A DNA stretch of 64,000 nucleotides from Zobellella maritima. Its GTDB lineage: Bacteria; Pseudomonadota; Gammaproteobacteria; Enterobacterales; Aeromonadaceae. The stretch covers positions 568,187 to 632,186 of the forward strand of contig NZ_QCZE01000001.1 of NCBI RefSeq assembly GCF_003075035.1. The letters are read 5' to 3'. Every line of letters begins with the position of its first letter. Position 1 is the stretch's first letter. Positions 9,234-19,915 of this stretch are shown piece by piece. A model generated the notes under the pieces. That model did not search any database, had not been told where the DNA came from, and worked only from the letters and a program-made list of their open reading frames with translations. The translations under genes and the position numbers were made by a program.

Positions 9234-10451
9234 ATGTTTCAACCCCTGATCCTGATGTTGGGTCTCAGGTATGCGGGCGCCCGGGGGCGCCGTAGTTTTG
9301 CCTCGTTTGTTTCCTGTTTCTCGACCATCGGCATCCTGCTGGGGGTGGCGGCACTGATCCTGGTGTCGGCGGTGATGAATGGCTTCGAGCAACAGCTCAA
9401 GGATCGGCTGCTGGGGGTGATCCCCCATGCCCTGGTGACCAATGATCAGCGCCGGCTGGCCGATCCCGGCCAATATGCCCCGCTGTTTGCCGATCAGCCC
9501 AGGGTAAAGGCCAGCGCGCCCTTTATCCAGGCGGAAGCCATGGTGCAGGGGCCCGGCCACCTGACCGGGGTCGAGCTGTACGGGGTGGATTTTGCCGATT
9601 TTCCGGCGGACGATCCGCTGCTGACCGGTATGAACGGCCAGGCCCGGGAATTCTTCGAGTACCTGCCCTACGGCCTGGTGATGGGCGCCGGCGTGGCCCG
9701 CAGTCTGAACGTGGAGCCGGGGGATCAGGTGCGGGTCACGGTCACCGAAGGCAGCCGCTTTACCCCCCTGGGGCGGGTACCCAGCCAGCGGTTGTTTACC
9801 CTGGTGGGTACCTTCAGCACCGGCACCGATGTCGACAACCAGCTGGTGCTGGCGCGGCTAGGGGACGCGGCCAAGCTGCTGCGCTATGGGCCTGAGCAGG
9901 CCACCGGGCTGCGGCTGTGGCTGCACGATGCCTTTGAGGTCGATCGGCTGGCGCCGCTGCCGGAGGGGCTGACCCTGGCCAGCTGGCAGCAGAGCCGGGG
10001 CGAGCTGTTCCAGGCGGTGGCCATGGAGAAACGGCTGATGAGCCTGATGCTGGCGCTGATCATCCTGGTGGCGGCGTTCAATATACTGTCGTCCATGGTG
10101 ATGGTGGTGACCGACAAGGAGGCCGAAATTGCCATGCTGCAGACCCTGGGGTTGAGCCGCTTGCGGGTGATGGGGGTGTTCATGATCCAGGGCGGCTTCA
10201 GCGGCGTGCTCGGCTCCCTGCTGGGCTTTGGGCTGGGGCTGGTGCTGTGCTTCAACCTGGACGCCGTGCTGGGAACACTCGGCATCAACTTCTATTCGGC
10301 GGCGGGCGGTAACAGCCTGCCGGTGCAGCTGGACAGGCTCCAGCTGGTATTTATCCTGTTTTCCACCCTGTTGTTGTGTGTGCTGGCCAGCCTGTATCCG
10401 GCCTGGCGGGCGGCACAGGTTCATCCTGCCGAGGCATTGCGTTATGAGTAA
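9234..10451 (+). CDS. lolC: Lipoprotein-releasing ABC transporter permease LolC
   Basis: A 405-residue inner-membrane subunit of LolCDE, which extracts mature lipoproteins and hands them to LolA. It has an N-terminal transmembrane helix (about 22-47), a large periplasmic MacB-like domain, and three C-terminal helices of the FtsX family (about 270-400). First in the lolCDE operon; its last 8 bp overlap lolD. LolC rather than LolE is assigned from order and similarity at the N-terminus (GLRY start). Confidence 0.95.
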   Translation: MFQPLILMLGLRYAGARGRRSFASFVSCFSTIGILLGVAALILVSAVMNGFEQQLKDRLLGVIPHALVTNDQRRLADPGQYAPLFADQPRVKASAPFIQAEAMVQGPGHLTGVELYGVDFADFPADDPLLTGMNGQAREFFEYLPYGLVMGAGVARSLNVEPGDQVRVTVTEGSRFTPLGRVPSQRLFTLVGTFSTGTDVDNQLVLARLGDAAKLLRYGPEQATGLRLWLHDAFEVDRLAPLPEGLTLASWQQSRGELFQAVAMEKRLMSLMLALIILVAAFNILSSMVMVVTDKEAEIAMLQTLGLSRLRVMGVFMIQGGFSGVLGSLLGFGLGLVLCFNLDAVLGTLGINFYSAAGGNSLPVQLDRLQLVFILFSTLLLCVLASLYPAWRAAQVHPAEALRYE

Positions 10452-11127
10452 CCCCCTGTTAGTCGTAGAAAAGTTGACCAAGGCCCATCAGGACGGTGAG
10501 CGTGATGTACAGATCCTCGACGGAGTCAGCATGACTCTGAGCGCGGGCGAGAGTTTGGCGGTGGTGGGCAGTTCGGGCTCGGGCAAGAGCACCTTGCTGC
10601 ATCTGCTGGGCTGCCTGGATGCGCCCACCAGTGGCCGGGTTCAGGTGGAAGGGCAGGATCTGCACCGGCTGTCGGACCGGGCCCAGGCCCGCTTCCGCAA
10701 CCAGAAGCTGGGCTTTGTCTATCAGTTTCATCACCTGCTGGGGGAGTTTACCGCCCTTGAAAACGCCGCCATGCCGTTGCTGATTGCCGGCGTGGCCGTT
10801 GCCGAGGCCCGGGAGCGTGCCCAGGCGCTGCTCTCCCGGGTGGGGCTGGGCCATCGGCTGGAACACAGGCCCTCGGCGCTGTCCGGTGGTGAGCGCCAGC
10901 GGGTGGCCATCGCGCGCGCCCTGGTCAATCGTCCCCGGCTGGTGTTGGCCGACGAGCCCACCGGTAACCTGGATGCCCACAGCGCCGCCGACGTCTTTGC
11001 CCTGTTGGCCGAACTGCAGGCGGAGTCGGGCACCGGCCTGGTGGTGGTAACCCATGATCTGACGCTGGCGGCACGCCTGGACAGGCAGGCCCGGCTGGTG
11101 GATGGCCGGCTGCAGGAGGCGCACTGA
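10444..11127 (+). CDS. lolD: Lipoprotein-releasing ABC transporter ATPase LolD
   Basis: A 227-residue ATPase that powers LolCE. Walker [10 protein letters not shown] at 42-50, signature LSGGE at 146-150, Walker B LVLADEP from about 167, and the switch histidine in VVTHDL. The ATG at 10444 overlaps the end of lolC; a longer frame extending into lolC is out of frame with lolC and not supported. lolE follows with a 1-nt overlap, so translation is probably coupled. Confidence 0.97.
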   Translation: MSNPLLVVEKLTKAHQDGERDVQILDGVSMTLSAGESLAVVGSSGSGKSTLLHLLGCLDAPTSGRVQVEGQDLHRLSDRAQARFRNQKLGFVYQFHHLLGEFTALENAAMPLLIAGVAVAEARERAQALLSRVGLGHRLEHRPSALSGGERQRVAIARALVNRPRLVLADEPTGNLDAHSAADVFALLAELQAESGTGLVVVTHDLTLAARLDRQARLVDGRLQEAH

Positions 11128-12368
11128 TGTTTCGTCCTCTCAGCCTGTTCCTGGGCTGGCGTTTCAGCCGGGCCAAACGGCGCAACCGCTTTATTTCCTT
11201 TATTTCCGCCGCCTCCATCATGGGTATTGCCATCGGGGTCGGCGCGCTGATCCTGGGATTGTCGGCGATGAACGGCTTCCAGCGGGAGCTGGAGCAGCGG
11301 ATCCTGGCGGTAATTCCTCATGGCCAGCTGACCACGGCCCAGGGGCCGGTGGATAACTGGCGGGGTATAGTGGCGCACCTGACCTCGGCCCCGGGGATCC
11401 TGGCCGCCTCGCCCCATGTGCCGCTGGACGGTTTGCTGAGCAAGGGCTCCAAGCTGAAGGCGGTGCAGTTGCAGGGCATCGAGCCCGGGCTTGAGGCGCA
11501 GATCTCGGACCTGTCGGCCTTTATCGAGGGCGGCAATTTCAATGAGCTGCAGCCGGGGGCGCGTCAGCTGATCCTGGGGCAGGCCATCGCCCGGCAGCTG
11601 GAGCTTGAGCTGGGTGACACGGTGTCCTTGTTGTTGCCGACACCCGGCAGCCAGGGCTTTGGCTCACCCGAGCGGCACAGCTTCACCCTGGTGGGGATAC
11701 TGGCCCTGGGCGGCCAGCTGGACACGGTGCTGGGCTATACCCACCTGGAGGATGCCCAGCAACTGCGGGAATTGGGGGAGGGCGTGACCGGATTCCACCT
11801 CAAGGTGGATGAGGTGCTGAGCGCGGACGCCCTGACCATGAATGCGGCCATGGCCTTGCCCAGCCCCTTCTATGTGGACAGCTGGATGCGCAGCCAGGGC
11901 AACATCTACCGGGATATCCAGCTGGTGCGTACCCTGATGTATGTGGTGCTGCTGCTGGTGATGGCGGTGGCCAGCTTCAATATCGTGTCGACCCTGGTGA
12001 TGGCGGTCAACGAGAAGAAGGGGGATATCGCCATCCTCAAGACCATGGGCGCCGGGCCCTGGCAGATCCGCGGTGCCTTTGTGGTGCAGGGCATGCTCAA
12101 TGGGGTGCTGGGGGTGGTGATTGGCGCCCTGTTGGGCGGGCTGCTGTCCCGCCAGCTGTCGGCCCTGGTGCGCTGGTACGAAAATGCCAGCGGTCACCAC
12201 CTGCTCAATCCGGAGATCTATTTTATCGACTTTATTCCCACTGAGTTCCACTGGGCGGACCTGTGGCTGGTGACGGGTTCGGCGCTATTGCTTATCTTTG
12301 TCGCTACCCTGTATCCGGCCTGGCGCGCCGGCCGGCTGTTGCCCAGCCAACTGTTGGGAGAGGCCTGA
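11127..12368 (+). CDS. lolE: Lipoprotein-releasing ABC transporter permease LolE
   Basis: A 413-residue partner of LolC with the same layout: an N-terminal transmembrane helix, a periplasmic domain and three C-terminal FtsX-type helices. The ILAVIPHG segment at about 55 and FNIVSTLVMAVNEKKGDIAI near 285-305 are characteristic of LolE. Start ATG overlaps the lolD stop by one base, with CAGGAGG 7 nt upstream. The gene ends just before the palindromic repeat cluster. Confidence 0.95.
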   Translation: MFRPLSLFLGWRFSRAKRRNRFISFISAASIMGIAIGVGALILGLSAMNGFQRELEQRILAVIPHGQLTTAQGPVDNWRGIVAHLTSAPGILAASPHVPLDGLLSKGSKLKAVQLQGIEPGLEAQISDLSAFIEGGNFNELQPGARQLILGQAIARQLELELGDTVSLLLPTPGSQGFGSPERHSFTLVGILALGGQLDTVLGYTHLEDAQQLRELGEGVTGFHLKVDEVLSADALTMNAAMALPSPFYVDSWMRSQGNIYRDIQLVRTLMYVVLLLVMAVASFNIVSTLVMAVNEKKGDIAILKTMGAGPWQIRGAFVVQGMLNGVLGVVIGALLGGLLSRQLSALVRWYENASGHHLLNPEIYFIDFIPTEFHWADLWLVTGSALLLIFVATLYPAWRAGRLLPSQLLGEA

Positions 12369-12380
12369 AGCTCTTTCCTG

Positions 12381-13396
12381 GTGGGAGCGTCGATTGGCAG
12401 GAGGGGGCGATCCCTGTGGGAGCGTCGACCTCGGCGCGATAATATCCGCAGGATATTCAGAGGTCTTGAAGCCAATCGCCGCGATATGCCTTGCTGTAGG
12501 AGGGGCGACCTTTGTGGGAGCGTCAACCCCGGCGCGATAATATCCGACGGATATTCAGTGTTCTTGAAACTAATCGCCTCGGGATCGGGCTTCCTGCAAC
12601 TACATTGATGGCCTTTCGGCCCACTCGCCGCGAGGTCGCGCCTCCCACAGGGTCATCTGCCGGTTTTTGAGCTTGCTGGAGGAGGGACGACCTTTGTGGG
12701 AGCGTCGACCCCGGCGCGATAATATCCGAAGGATATTCAGTGGCCTTGAAACTAATTGCCGTGGGATCGGGCTTCCTGCAACTACATTGATGGCCTTTCG
12801 GCCCACTTGCCGCGGGGTCGCGCCTCCCACAGAAGCAGGAGCTGCTGCCGGGTTTGGGTTTGCTGTAGGAGCGTCGACCTCGGCGCGATAATATCCGAAG
12901 GATATTCAGTGGCCTTGAAACTAATTGCCGTGGGATCGGGCTTCCTGCAATGACATCTTGATGGCCTGGCGGCCAACTCGCCGCGGGGTCGCGCCTCCCA
13001 CAGGGTCATCTGCCGGTTTTTGAGCTTGCTGGAGGAGGGACGACCTTTGTGGGAGCGTCGACCCCGGCGCGATAATATCCGCAGGATATTCAGTGGCCTT
13101 GAAACCAATGCCCCGGGGTGAACTTCCTGCAATTACATCTTGATGGCCTGGCGGCCAACTCGCCGCGGGGTCGCGCCTCCCACAGGGTCATCTGCCGGTT
13201 TTTGAGCTTGCTGGAGGAGGGACGACCTTTGTGGGAGTGTCGACCCCGGCGCGATAATATCCGCAGGATATTCAGTGGTCTGATGCCATATCGCTGCGAG
13301 ATGCCTTGCTGTGGGAGTGTTGACCCCGGCGCGATAATATCCGCAGGATATTTGATGGCCTTGAAACTAATTGCCGCGGGGGCGCGCCTCCTACTG
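12381..13396. repeat. BIME-like cluster of alternating REP sequences
   Basis: About 1 kb of imperfect repeats fills the gap between lolE and the convergent DUF2062 gene. Forward units read TGTGGGAGCGTCGACCCCGG followed by GCGCGATAATATCC. Inverse arms read GGTCGCGCCTCCCACAG, at 12634, 12816, 12987 and 13169, with a decayed one near 13377. Each forward unit carries a short palindrome AATATCC-N3-GGATATT, starting at 12441, 12539, 12721, 12890, 13074, 13256 and 13336; the stem is constant and the loop varies (GCA, GAC, GAA). The main period is about 170-184 bp, with half-periods of 80-98 bp at both ends. The GTGGGAG core resembles Pseudomonas REPs. No gene is supported here. Confidence 0.85.
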
Positions 13397-13410
13397 CCTT
13401 CTGCTCACTG

Positions 13411-13926
13411 TTATAAACGGCTCTGGCGCCGGTGTTTCCAGCGGCGCAGCACCGTCCAGCGCCACAGGCCGTGGATCGTCATAAAACCGGTGGCGGCACT
13501 GACCAGCCCCAGCACGGCACAGCCCAGCAGGAACGGCGGCCCGGCGGTGCTCATGGCGCTGGTCAGCCAGCTGAGGCTTAACTCGAAATGCTGGTAGTGG
13601 TGGGGTTTGTCCAGCAGGAACGAGCCCAGCCGGTAGGAGAAATAGAACATGGGCGGCATGGTAATGGGATTGGTGACCCACACCAGCGCCATCGACAGGG
13701 GCAGGTTAACCCGAAAAAAAATGGCCATGCTGGCGGCCAGCAACATCTGAAAGGGGATCGGCATCCAGGCGCAGAGCAGGCCGACGGCAAAGGCGCCGGC
13801 GGCGGAGTGACGGTTCAGATGCCACAGGTTATTGTCATGCAGGCGGTCGCCAAGCAATTGTAAGTGCTTGTTATTTTTGATGGTGCCCGGGTCGGGCATC
13901 AAGCGTCGTAAGGTTTTTTTTGGCAT
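13411..13926 (-). CDS. DUF2062 membrane protein
   Basis: A 171-residue protein with a soluble N-terminus and about three hydrophobic segments (roughly 45-65, 70-95 and 125-150), including the family signature around MPIPFQM and NPITMPPMFYF. DUF2062 proteins are inner-membrane proteins of unknown role, often encoded beside comEC in gammaproteobacteria, as here where the two are divergent and 27 bp apart. Function not assigned. Confidence 0.85.
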   Translation of the reverse strand: MPKKTLRRLMPDPGTIKNNKHLQLLGDRLHDNNLWHLNRHSAAGAFAVGLLCAWMPIPFQMLLAASMAIFFRVNLPLSMALVWVTNPITMPPMFYFSYRLGSFLLDKPHHYQHFELSLSWLTSAMSTAGPPFLLGCAVLGLVSAATGFMTIHGLWRWTVLRRWKHRRQSRL

Positions 13927-13953
13927 CTGCTCCAGGTCCGCAATACTTACCCC

Positions 13954-16146
13954 ATGGATAAGCGGCTGTTCTGTTTCTGCTCCGGTGTGTCATCCAGTTT
14001 GATCTGGCCCTGGTTGCCACCCTGGGACTGGTGGCTGCCGTTGACACTCTTGTGTCTGCTTGTGCTACGGCGCTTCCTGCTCGGTGGCTGGGTGCTGCTG
14101 GGGGTATTATGGATTTTCAGCTATAGCCACTGGCAACTCAACTGGCTGACCCAGCCCGAGTTGACCGTCAGGAGTCACATTATAGCGGGTCAGGTTGTCG
14201 CCTCCTACCCCAAAGAAGAAACGACGGGTCGGCTGATTGTTAGGCTGGAAAGCCTGAATGGTCAAGCACTTTCCCCCCAACCCCGGATACTTTTGGCTTG
14301 GTATGGGCAGGGACCCATACCGGCACGGGGTGATCGTATCGGTTCTGTCACCCGCCTGATGCCGCCCCACAGCCTGCAGAACCCGGGTGGTTTCAACAGT
14401 GCCCGTTGGCTGTTGGGGCAGGGGATCACCGCCCGCGGCTACCTGACTGGTCTGCTGTCCCACGCGCCCGCACCGGTTACGCTGCGGAGCAGGCTATTGA
14501 GCCGTTTCGAGGATGCCACCGAGGGACTGGCTGCCCGGCGCTGGCTGCTGGCGCTGAGTTTCGGTGAGCGGGGCGAGTTGGCGCCCCGGGACTGGGACAC
14601 GCTGCGGGCCCTGGGGGTGAGCCATCTGTTCGCCATTTCCGGCCTGCATATCGGCCTGCTGGCCGCCCTCGGCTATGGCCTGGGCAGCCTGACCGGCCGT
14701 GCCTGGCTGGCGGCCCTGGGCGGTGCGGCCCTGGCGCTGATGTATGCCTGGCTGGCGGGATTTTCGCTGCCGACCCAGCGGGCCCTGCTGATGCTGCTGC
14801 TCTGGCTTGGGCTCGGCGGCCTGGGTCGGTACTGGAGCGGGCGGCGCATACTGCTGGTGTGTTGTACCCTCTTGTTGGCCGGCCAGCCCTGGCTAATATT
14901 CAACCAGGGCTTCTGGCTGTCGGTGCTGGCGGTCGCCGCCTTGCTGGGTTCCCGGCTGCTGTTTCGCCGGCAAGGGCTGGTCGCTTTGCAACTGGCCCTG
15001 ACCCTGCTGCTGTTGCCCCTGTTGTTGCTGTTGTTCGGCGGCTTCAGCTGGCTGTCGCTGCCCGTCAACCTGGTGCTGATCCCGCTGTTTTCCCTGTTGT
15101 TGATCCCGCTGTTGCTGTTGGCCTGTCTGCTGCTGGTACCCGTGCCCGGGCTGGCCCTGCCTTTGCTGGCGTTGCTGGATGGGCTGTTTGTCCGGTTGAT
15201 GGCGGTCCTGGAGTGGCTGGTAGGCACCCTGTCTCCCTGGTGGCCGCTGTCCGCCTGGGGCCAGGGAGCCCTGTTGTTGCTGGTACTGATGTTGATGGCC
15301 GGGCTGCTGCCCGGGGCGCGTCGGCTCTGGCTGCTCGGCCTGTACCTGCTGTTGCTGAAGGCCTGGCCCGGGCCGGTCTGGGAGGTCCGGGTGCTGGATG
15401 TCGGCCAGGGGCTGTCGGTGCTGGTCACCCAGGGCGGGCAGGCGCTGCTGTATGATACCGGCAATCGTTTCCCGTCGGGATTCAACATGGCAGACGGTGT
15501 AATACTGCCGTTGCTGAACGAACTGGGCATCCGCCGGCTGGATTACCTGGTGATCAGCCATAACGACAGGGATCACAGCGGCAATCGAGACTACCTGGCG
15601 CGGACGCTGTCCGTCGACCGACGCTGGGGGGCTTGGCCGGACGGGCAGGGGTGTCGGGCCGGTCAACTGCAACACTGGCAATCCCTAACCCTGGAGGTGC
15701 TCTGGCCCGAGCAGCTCAGCGGTCACAGCAACAATGACTCCTGTGTCCTGCGTATCTCCGACGGCCGGCTGGCGGTGTTGCTGACCGGCGATATCGAGGA
15801 ATGGGCCGAGCAGCGGCTGCTCCGCAGCGGACAACGATTGCAGGCCCAGTTGTTACTCAGTCCCCACCATGGCAGCGGCAGCTCGTCCAGCCCGGCCTTC
15901 AACCGGGCGGTGGCGCCGAGTCTGGTGGTGCATACCGCGGGCTTCGCCAACCGCTGGGGTTTTCCTGCGGACGAGGTGGTGGCCCGCTTTGAGCGGCAAG
16001 GGGTCGAGCAGTATGTCACCGGTCAGCATGGCATGCTGCATTTCACCGCGCAGGGGGATCAATGGCGCCTTGTTAACCGGTGGCGAGCGGGTCCCTGGTA
16101 TAATCGGCTCAATGCTTGGTTGAATGGGCGGAAGTCGTTAGAATAG
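13954..16146 (+). CDS. comEC: DNA internalisation channel ComEC/Rec2
   Basis: A 730-residue polytopic membrane protein that passes transforming single-stranded DNA through the inner membrane. N-terminal hydrophobic helices and a DUF4131-like region are followed by the Competence domain with the motif HLFAISGLHIG (about 225-235), many transmembrane segments, and a C-terminal metallo-beta-lactamase domain with SHNDRDHSGN near residue 534 and a later LLSPHHGSGSSS. Length is typical, suggesting an intact gene. Natural competence itself is not demonstrated. Confidence 0.95.
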   Translation: MDKRLFCFCSGVSSSLIWPWLPPWDWWLPLTLLCLLVLRRFLLGGWVLLGVLWIFSYSHWQLNWLTQPELTVRSHIIAGQVVASYPKEETTGRLIVRLESLNGQALSPQPRILLAWYGQGPIPARGDRIGSVTRLMPPHSLQNPGGFNSARWLLGQGITARGYLTGLLSHAPAPVTLRSRLLSRFEDATEGLAARRWLLALSFGERGELAPRDWDTLRALGVSHLFAISGLHIGLLAALGYGLGSLTGRAWLAALGGAALALMYAWLAGFSLPTQRALLMLLLWLGLGGLGRYWSGRRILLVCCTLLLAGQPWLIFNQGFWLSVLAVAALLGSRLLFRRQGLVALQLALTLLLLPLLLLLFGGFSWLSLPVNLVLIPLFSLLLIPLLLLACLLLVPVPGLALPLLALLDGLFVRLMAVLEWLVGTLSPWWPLSAWGQGALLLLVLMLMAGLLPGARRLWLLGLYLLLLKAWPGPVWEVRVLDVGQGLSVLVTQGGQALLYDTGNRFPSGFNMADGVILPLLNELGIRRLDYLVISHNDRDHSGNRDYLARTLSVDRRWGAWPDGQGCRAGQLQHWQSLTLEVLWPEQLSGHSNNDSCVLRISDGRLAVLLTGDIEEWAEQRLLRSGQRLQAQLLLSPHHGSGSSSSPAFNRAVAPSLVVHTAGFANRWGFPADEVVARFERQGVEQYVTGQHGMLHFTAQGDQWRLVNRWRAGPWYNRLNAWLNGRKSLE

Positions 16147-16173
16147 CCGCTTATTTTTCTAGGCAGAGACCTT

Positions 16174-17925
16174 ATGTCAGAACAAGCACACTCCTCATCC
16201 TGGCCGGTTTTGAAACGCCTGCTGGGCTATGTGAAGGAGCGCAAGCTCGGCCTGGTGGCCGCCATCATCGGCATGGCCGGTTATGCCGCCGTCGACACCA
16301 CCTTCGTCTATTCCATCAAGCCGCTGATCGACGAGGGCCTGACCGGCCAGGATCCCGCCGTGCTGAAGTGGATGCCGCTGTTTGTGATCGGCATCGTTTT
16401 CCTGAGGGGTGTTTGCACCTTTCTGTCCAACTATTGCATGGCCTGGGTCGGCAACCATGTGGTGATGTCGCTGCAGCAACAGGTATTCGGTAAGCTGATG
16501 GCAATGCCGGTGGCGTTTTTCGACCGCCACAATACCGGCACCCTGCTGTCGAAGGTGACCTATGACGCCTCCCAGGTGTCGTCGGCGGCGAGTTCGACCC
16601 TGGTGACCCTGGTACGGGAAGGGGCCACGGTGATCGGCCTGCTGGGGCTGATGTTTTATCATTCCTGGCAGCTGTCGCTGATCTTCTTCGCGGTGGGGCC
16701 GGTGGTGGGCGTGCTGATCGCCGTTATCAGCCGCCGCTTTCGCCGCATCAGCCGGGGCATGCAGGATGCCATGGGCAATATCACCAGCAGCACCGAGCAG
16801 ATGCTCAAGGGCCATAAGGAAGTGCTGATGTTCAACGGCCAGCGGGTGGAGGCCGGCCGTTTCCAGGGGGTGAGCAACCGGGTGCGCCAGCAGAACATGA
16901 AGATGGTGGCGGCCGATGCCATCGGTACCCCGGTGGTACAGGTGATCGCTTCCTTCGCGCTCGCCGTGCTGCTCTATGTGTCCACCTTCGACGGTGTCCA
17001 GGACAGCCTGACCCCGGGCACTTTTACCGTGATCGTGACCTCCATGATGATGCTGATGCGGCCGCTGAAGAGCCTGACCCAGGTCAATGTCTCCTATCAG
17101 CGGGGCATCGCCGCCTGCCAGAGCCTGTTTGGCCTGCTCGACAGCGAAGGCGAGCAGGATCAGGGCCGTCGGCCTCTGAGCCGGGCACAAGGGCAGGTGG
17201 AGTTCGACCAAGTGACCTTCCGTTATCCGACCAAGGACACACCGGCCCTGAAAGGGGTGAGCTTTACCCTGGCGCCGGGCAAGACCATCGCCCTGGTGGG
17301 CCGCTCCGGTTCCGGCAAGAGCACTATCGCCAGCCTGTTGACCCGTTTCTACGATATCGACGAGGGTGAAATCCGCCTCGATGGGGTCGATATCCGGGAC
17401 TACCGGCTCAGCGATCTGCGCCGACAGTTTGCCCTGGTGTCCCAGCACGTGCATTTGTTCAACGACACCATCGCCAACAACATCGCCTATGCCGCCGAGG
17501 GTGAATACAGCCGGGAGCAAATCATCGCGGTGGCGAAAATCGCCTATGCGGACGAATTTATCAACAAGCTGGAACAGGGCTACGACACCCTGATCGGCGA
17601 AAACGGCGCCAGCCTGTCCGGCGGCCAGCGCCAGCGGATCGCCATTGCCCGGGCGCTGTTACGCAATGCCCCCCTGCTGATCCTGGACGAGGCCACCTCG
17701 GCGTTGGATACCGAGTCCGAACGCCATATCCAGGCGGCGCTGGATAACCTGCGCAAGGACAGGACCTCGTTGGTGATCGCCCACCGCCTGTCTACCATTG
17801 AGAATGCCGATGAAATCCTGGTGATAGACGAGGGCCGGATCGTCGAGCGGGGGGATCATCACAGCCTGATGGCCAGCCAGGGAGTCTATGCCCAGCTCAG
17901 GGCCATCCAATTCGGGGACCAGTGA
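16174..17925 (+). CDS. msbA: Lipid A export ATP-binding/permease MsbA
   Basis: A 583-residue half-transporter that flips core-lipid A across the inner membrane. Six transmembrane helices fill about residues 20-310; the nucleotide-binding domain has Walker A GRSGSGKST near 376, signature LSGGQ near 480 and Walker B ILDEATSALD. Length matches E. coli (582). The stop overlaps the lpxK start by one base, and lpxK-ycaR-kdsB follow without gaps, the common lipid A/KDO arrangement. Confidence 0.97.
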   Translation: MSEQAHSSSWPVLKRLLGYVKERKLGLVAAIIGMAGYAAVDTTFVYSIKPLIDEGLTGQDPAVLKWMPLFVIGIVFLRGVCTFLSNYCMAWVGNHVVMSLQQQVFGKLMAMPVAFFDRHNTGTLLSKVTYDASQVSSAASSTLVTLVREGATVIGLLGLMFYHSWQLSLIFFAVGPVVGVLIAVISRRFRRISRGMQDAMGNITSSTEQMLKGHKEVLMFNGQRVEAGRFQGVSNRVRQQNMKMVAADAIGTPVVQVIASFALAVLLYVSTFDGVQDSLTPGTFTVIVTSMMMLMRPLKSLTQVNVSYQRGIAACQSLFGLLDSEGEQDQGRRPLSRAQGQVEFDQVTFRYPTKDTPALKGVSFTLAPGKTIALVGRSGSGKSTIASLLTRFYDIDEGEIRLDGVDIRDYRLSDLRRQFALVSQHVHLFNDTIANNIAYAAEGEYSREQIIAVAKIAYADEFINKLEQGYDTLIGENGASLSGGQRQRIAIARALLRNAPLLILDEATSALDTESERHIQAALDNLRKDRTSLVIAHRLSTIENADEILVIDEGRIVERGDHHSLMASQGVYAQLRAIQFGDQ

Positions 17926-18890
17926 TGCAGGCCTGGTACCGCACGCCGACCTGGCTGTGGTTGCTGCTGCCCTTCAGCCTGCTGTTCGGACTGATTGCCG
18001 GGGTGCGCCGGCGGCTGTTCAGATGGGGGCTGAAACCGGTTTACCGGGCCCCGGTGCCGGTGGTCATAGTGGGCAACCTCAGTGTCGGCGGCAACGGTAA
18101 GACACCGCTGGTGATCTGGCTGGTGGAATGGTTGCGCAAACAGGGCTTTCGCCCCGGGGTGATTAGCCGGGGCTATGGCGGCAAGAGCGAGACGTATCCC
18201 CTGCGGCTGACGGGCGATACCGGGCCTGAACAGGCCGGCGACGAGCCGGTGCTGATCCATCGCCGCTGCGGTTGCCCGGTGGTGGTGGCCCCCGACCGGG
18301 CCGCCGCTGCCCGACAGCTGGTGACTCTGGGGGTAGATATCATCATCAGCGACGATGGCCTGCAGCATTACGCCCTGGCGCGGGATATCGAACTGGTGGT
18401 GGTGGACGGCCAGCGCCGCTTCGGCAATGGTTATCTGCTGCCGATGGGGCCCTTGCGCGAAGGTCTTTGGCGACTCGGCGGGGTCACTGCGGTGGTCAAT
18501 AACGGCGGTCCCGCGGCACCGGGAGAATACCTGATGACGCTGGCGTCGGGGGAGCTTAACGCCGTAGGCGAAGGTGAGGGACCGTGCCCCTCCGTCGGCA
18601 GCCAGGTCCATGCCATGGCCGGGATCGGCAATCCGGGCCGCTTTTTTACTACCCTCACCGAGCAGGGCTTTGTACTTGACCGGCGGTTGGCGCTGGCCGA
18701 CCATAAGGGAGTGACCCCCGCTGCGCTGGCCGAGGTGCAGTCCCGGCCCCTGTTAATGACCGAAAAAGACGCGGTAAAGTGGCGGGGCGGCCATGACGAT
18801 GCCTGGTTTCTGCCCGTCGACGCCCATCTACCGGGCGAGTTTGAACAATTGCTGTTAACCCGTTTAAAGGAGCTCCACCATGGCCATTGA
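17925..18890 (+). CDS. lpxK: Tetraacyldisaccharide 4'-kinase LpxK
   Basis: A 321-residue membrane-associated kinase that phosphorylates the lipid A precursor to make lipid IVA. N-terminal hydrophobic segment, P-loop [12 protein letters not shown] at about 49-60 and DDGLQHY near residue 145 are visible. The ATG at 17925 overlaps the msbA stop; a GTG one codon earlier is also possible. Its 3' end overlaps ycaR by 11 bp. Confidence 0.95.
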   Translation: MQAWYRTPTWLWLLLPFSLLFGLIAGVRRRLFRWGLKPVYRAPVPVVIVGNLSVGGNGKTPLVIWLVEWLRKQGFRPGVISRGYGGKSETYPLRLTGDTGPEQAGDEPVLIHRRCGCPVVVAPDRAAAARQLVTLGVDIIISDDGLQHYALARDIELVVVDGQRRFGNGYLLPMGPLREGLWRLGGVTAVVNNGGPAAPGEYLMTLASGELNAVGEGEGPCPSVGSQVHAMAGIGNPGRFFTTLTEQGFVLDRRLALADHKGVTPAALAEVQSRPLLMTEKDAVKWRGGHDDAWFLPVDAHLPGEFEQLLLTRLKELHHGH

Positions 18891-19068
18891 TGCCAAACTG
18901 GTAGAAATCATCGCTTGTCCCGTGTGCAAGGGCAAGCTGCAGCTGGACAGGAAGCACAATGAGCTGGTGTGCCGGTTTGACCGCCTGGCCTACCCGATCA
19001 CCGAAAACATCCCTGTGCTGCTGGAAAATCGCGCCCGTAAACTGGATCTGGACGAGCTGCCCGGATGA
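18880..19068 (+). CDS. ycaR: Trm112-family protein YcaR
   Basis: A 62-residue protein with paired cysteines CPVC (about 12-15) near the start and [10 protein letters not shown] near the end, as in the UPF0434/Trm112 family. It is embedded between lpxK and kdsB and overlaps both (ATGA junction with kdsB). The role in this operon is unknown; Trm112 homologues elsewhere act as small zinc-binding partners of methyltransferases. Confidence 0.9.
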   Translation: MAIDAKLVEIIACPVCKGKLQLDRKHNELVCRFDRLAYPITENIPVLLENRARKLDLDELPG

Positions 19069-19814
19069 GCTTTATCGTTGTAATTCCCGCCCGTTTCAGC
19101 TCGACCCGGCTGCCCGGCAAACCCCTGGCCGATATTCACGGCAAGCCGATGATCCAGTGGGTGGTGGAGCAGGCGCAAAAGAGCGCCGCCCATCGGGTGG
19201 TGGTGGCCACTGATGATAGGCGAATCGCCGATGCCTTGGCGGGGCTGGAGGTCGAGGTCTGCATGACCGCTGCCGATCATGATTCGGGCACCGAACGGCT
19301 GGCCGAGGTGGTGGAAAAACTGGCGCTGCCAGCCGACGAGATAGTGGTCAATGTGCAGGGCGATGAGCCCCTGCTGCCGCCCGAACTGGTGGATCAGGTC
19401 GCCGCGCTGCTAGCCGGCAGCCAGGCACCGATGGCGACCCTGGCGACGCCGATCGAGGAGGCCGAACAGCTGCAGGATCCCAATGTGGTCAAGGTGGTGA
19501 CAAGCAGTGGCGGCCATGCCCTGTATTTCAGCCGAGCGCCCATCCCCTGGGACAGGGACGGCATGGCGAAGGCCGCGCCGGATCTCAGCTTGTGTCTGCG
19601 TCATATCGGCATCTATGCCTACCGGGCCGGTTTTATTCAACGTTATATCAGCTTGCCAACTAGCCCGCTGGAACAGCTGGAAAAACTGGAGCAGTTGCGG
19701 GTGCTCTGGCATGGTGAACAGATAGCCCTGGCCCAGGCGCGGGTGCTGCCCCCGTCCGGGGTGGATACCCAGGCCGATCTGGATGCCATACGGCGCCTGC
19801 TGGCCGCCGGTTGA
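19065..19814 (+). CDS. kdsB: 3-deoxy-manno-octulosonate cytidylyltransferase KdsB
   Basis: A 249-residue enzyme activating KDO as CMP-KDO for lipopolysaccharide core assembly. The N-terminal nucleotide-binding loop [15 protein letters not shown] (about 7-21) and [11 protein letters not shown] near 95 are diagnostic. It ends the msbA-lpxK-ycaR-kdsB run; ATG overlaps the ycaR stop by four bases. Confidence 0.97.
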   Translation: MSFIVVIPARFSSTRLPGKPLADIHGKPMIQWVVEQAQKSAAHRVVVATDDRRIADALAGLEVEVCMTAADHDSGTERLAEVVEKLALPADEIVVNVQGDEPLLPPELVDQVAALLAGSQAPMATLATPIEEAEQLQDPNVVKVVTSSGGHALYFSRAPIPWDRDGMAKAAPDLSLCLRHIGIYAYRAGFIQRYISLPTSPLEQLEKLEQLRVLWHGEQIALAQARVLPPSGVDTQADLDAIRRLLAAG

Positions 19815-19915
19815 ATGACATAATTTGCTGCAAAAAAAAACATCTCGGGGTAAAGTTCCCCGCATAACGAGAGGGGCGTTACCGGCCCTGAAAACGGAAA
19901 TATCTGAGGATAAAT

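Noticed and set aside
10228-10443. Longer N-terminus for LolD
   Set aside because: The extension lies inside lolC in another frame; ATG 10444 matches LolD length.
12381-13396. CRISPR array
   Set aside because: Repeats are long, diverged and alternate in orientation, the intervals are themselves repetitive, and no cas genes are present. BIME-like REPs explain it better.
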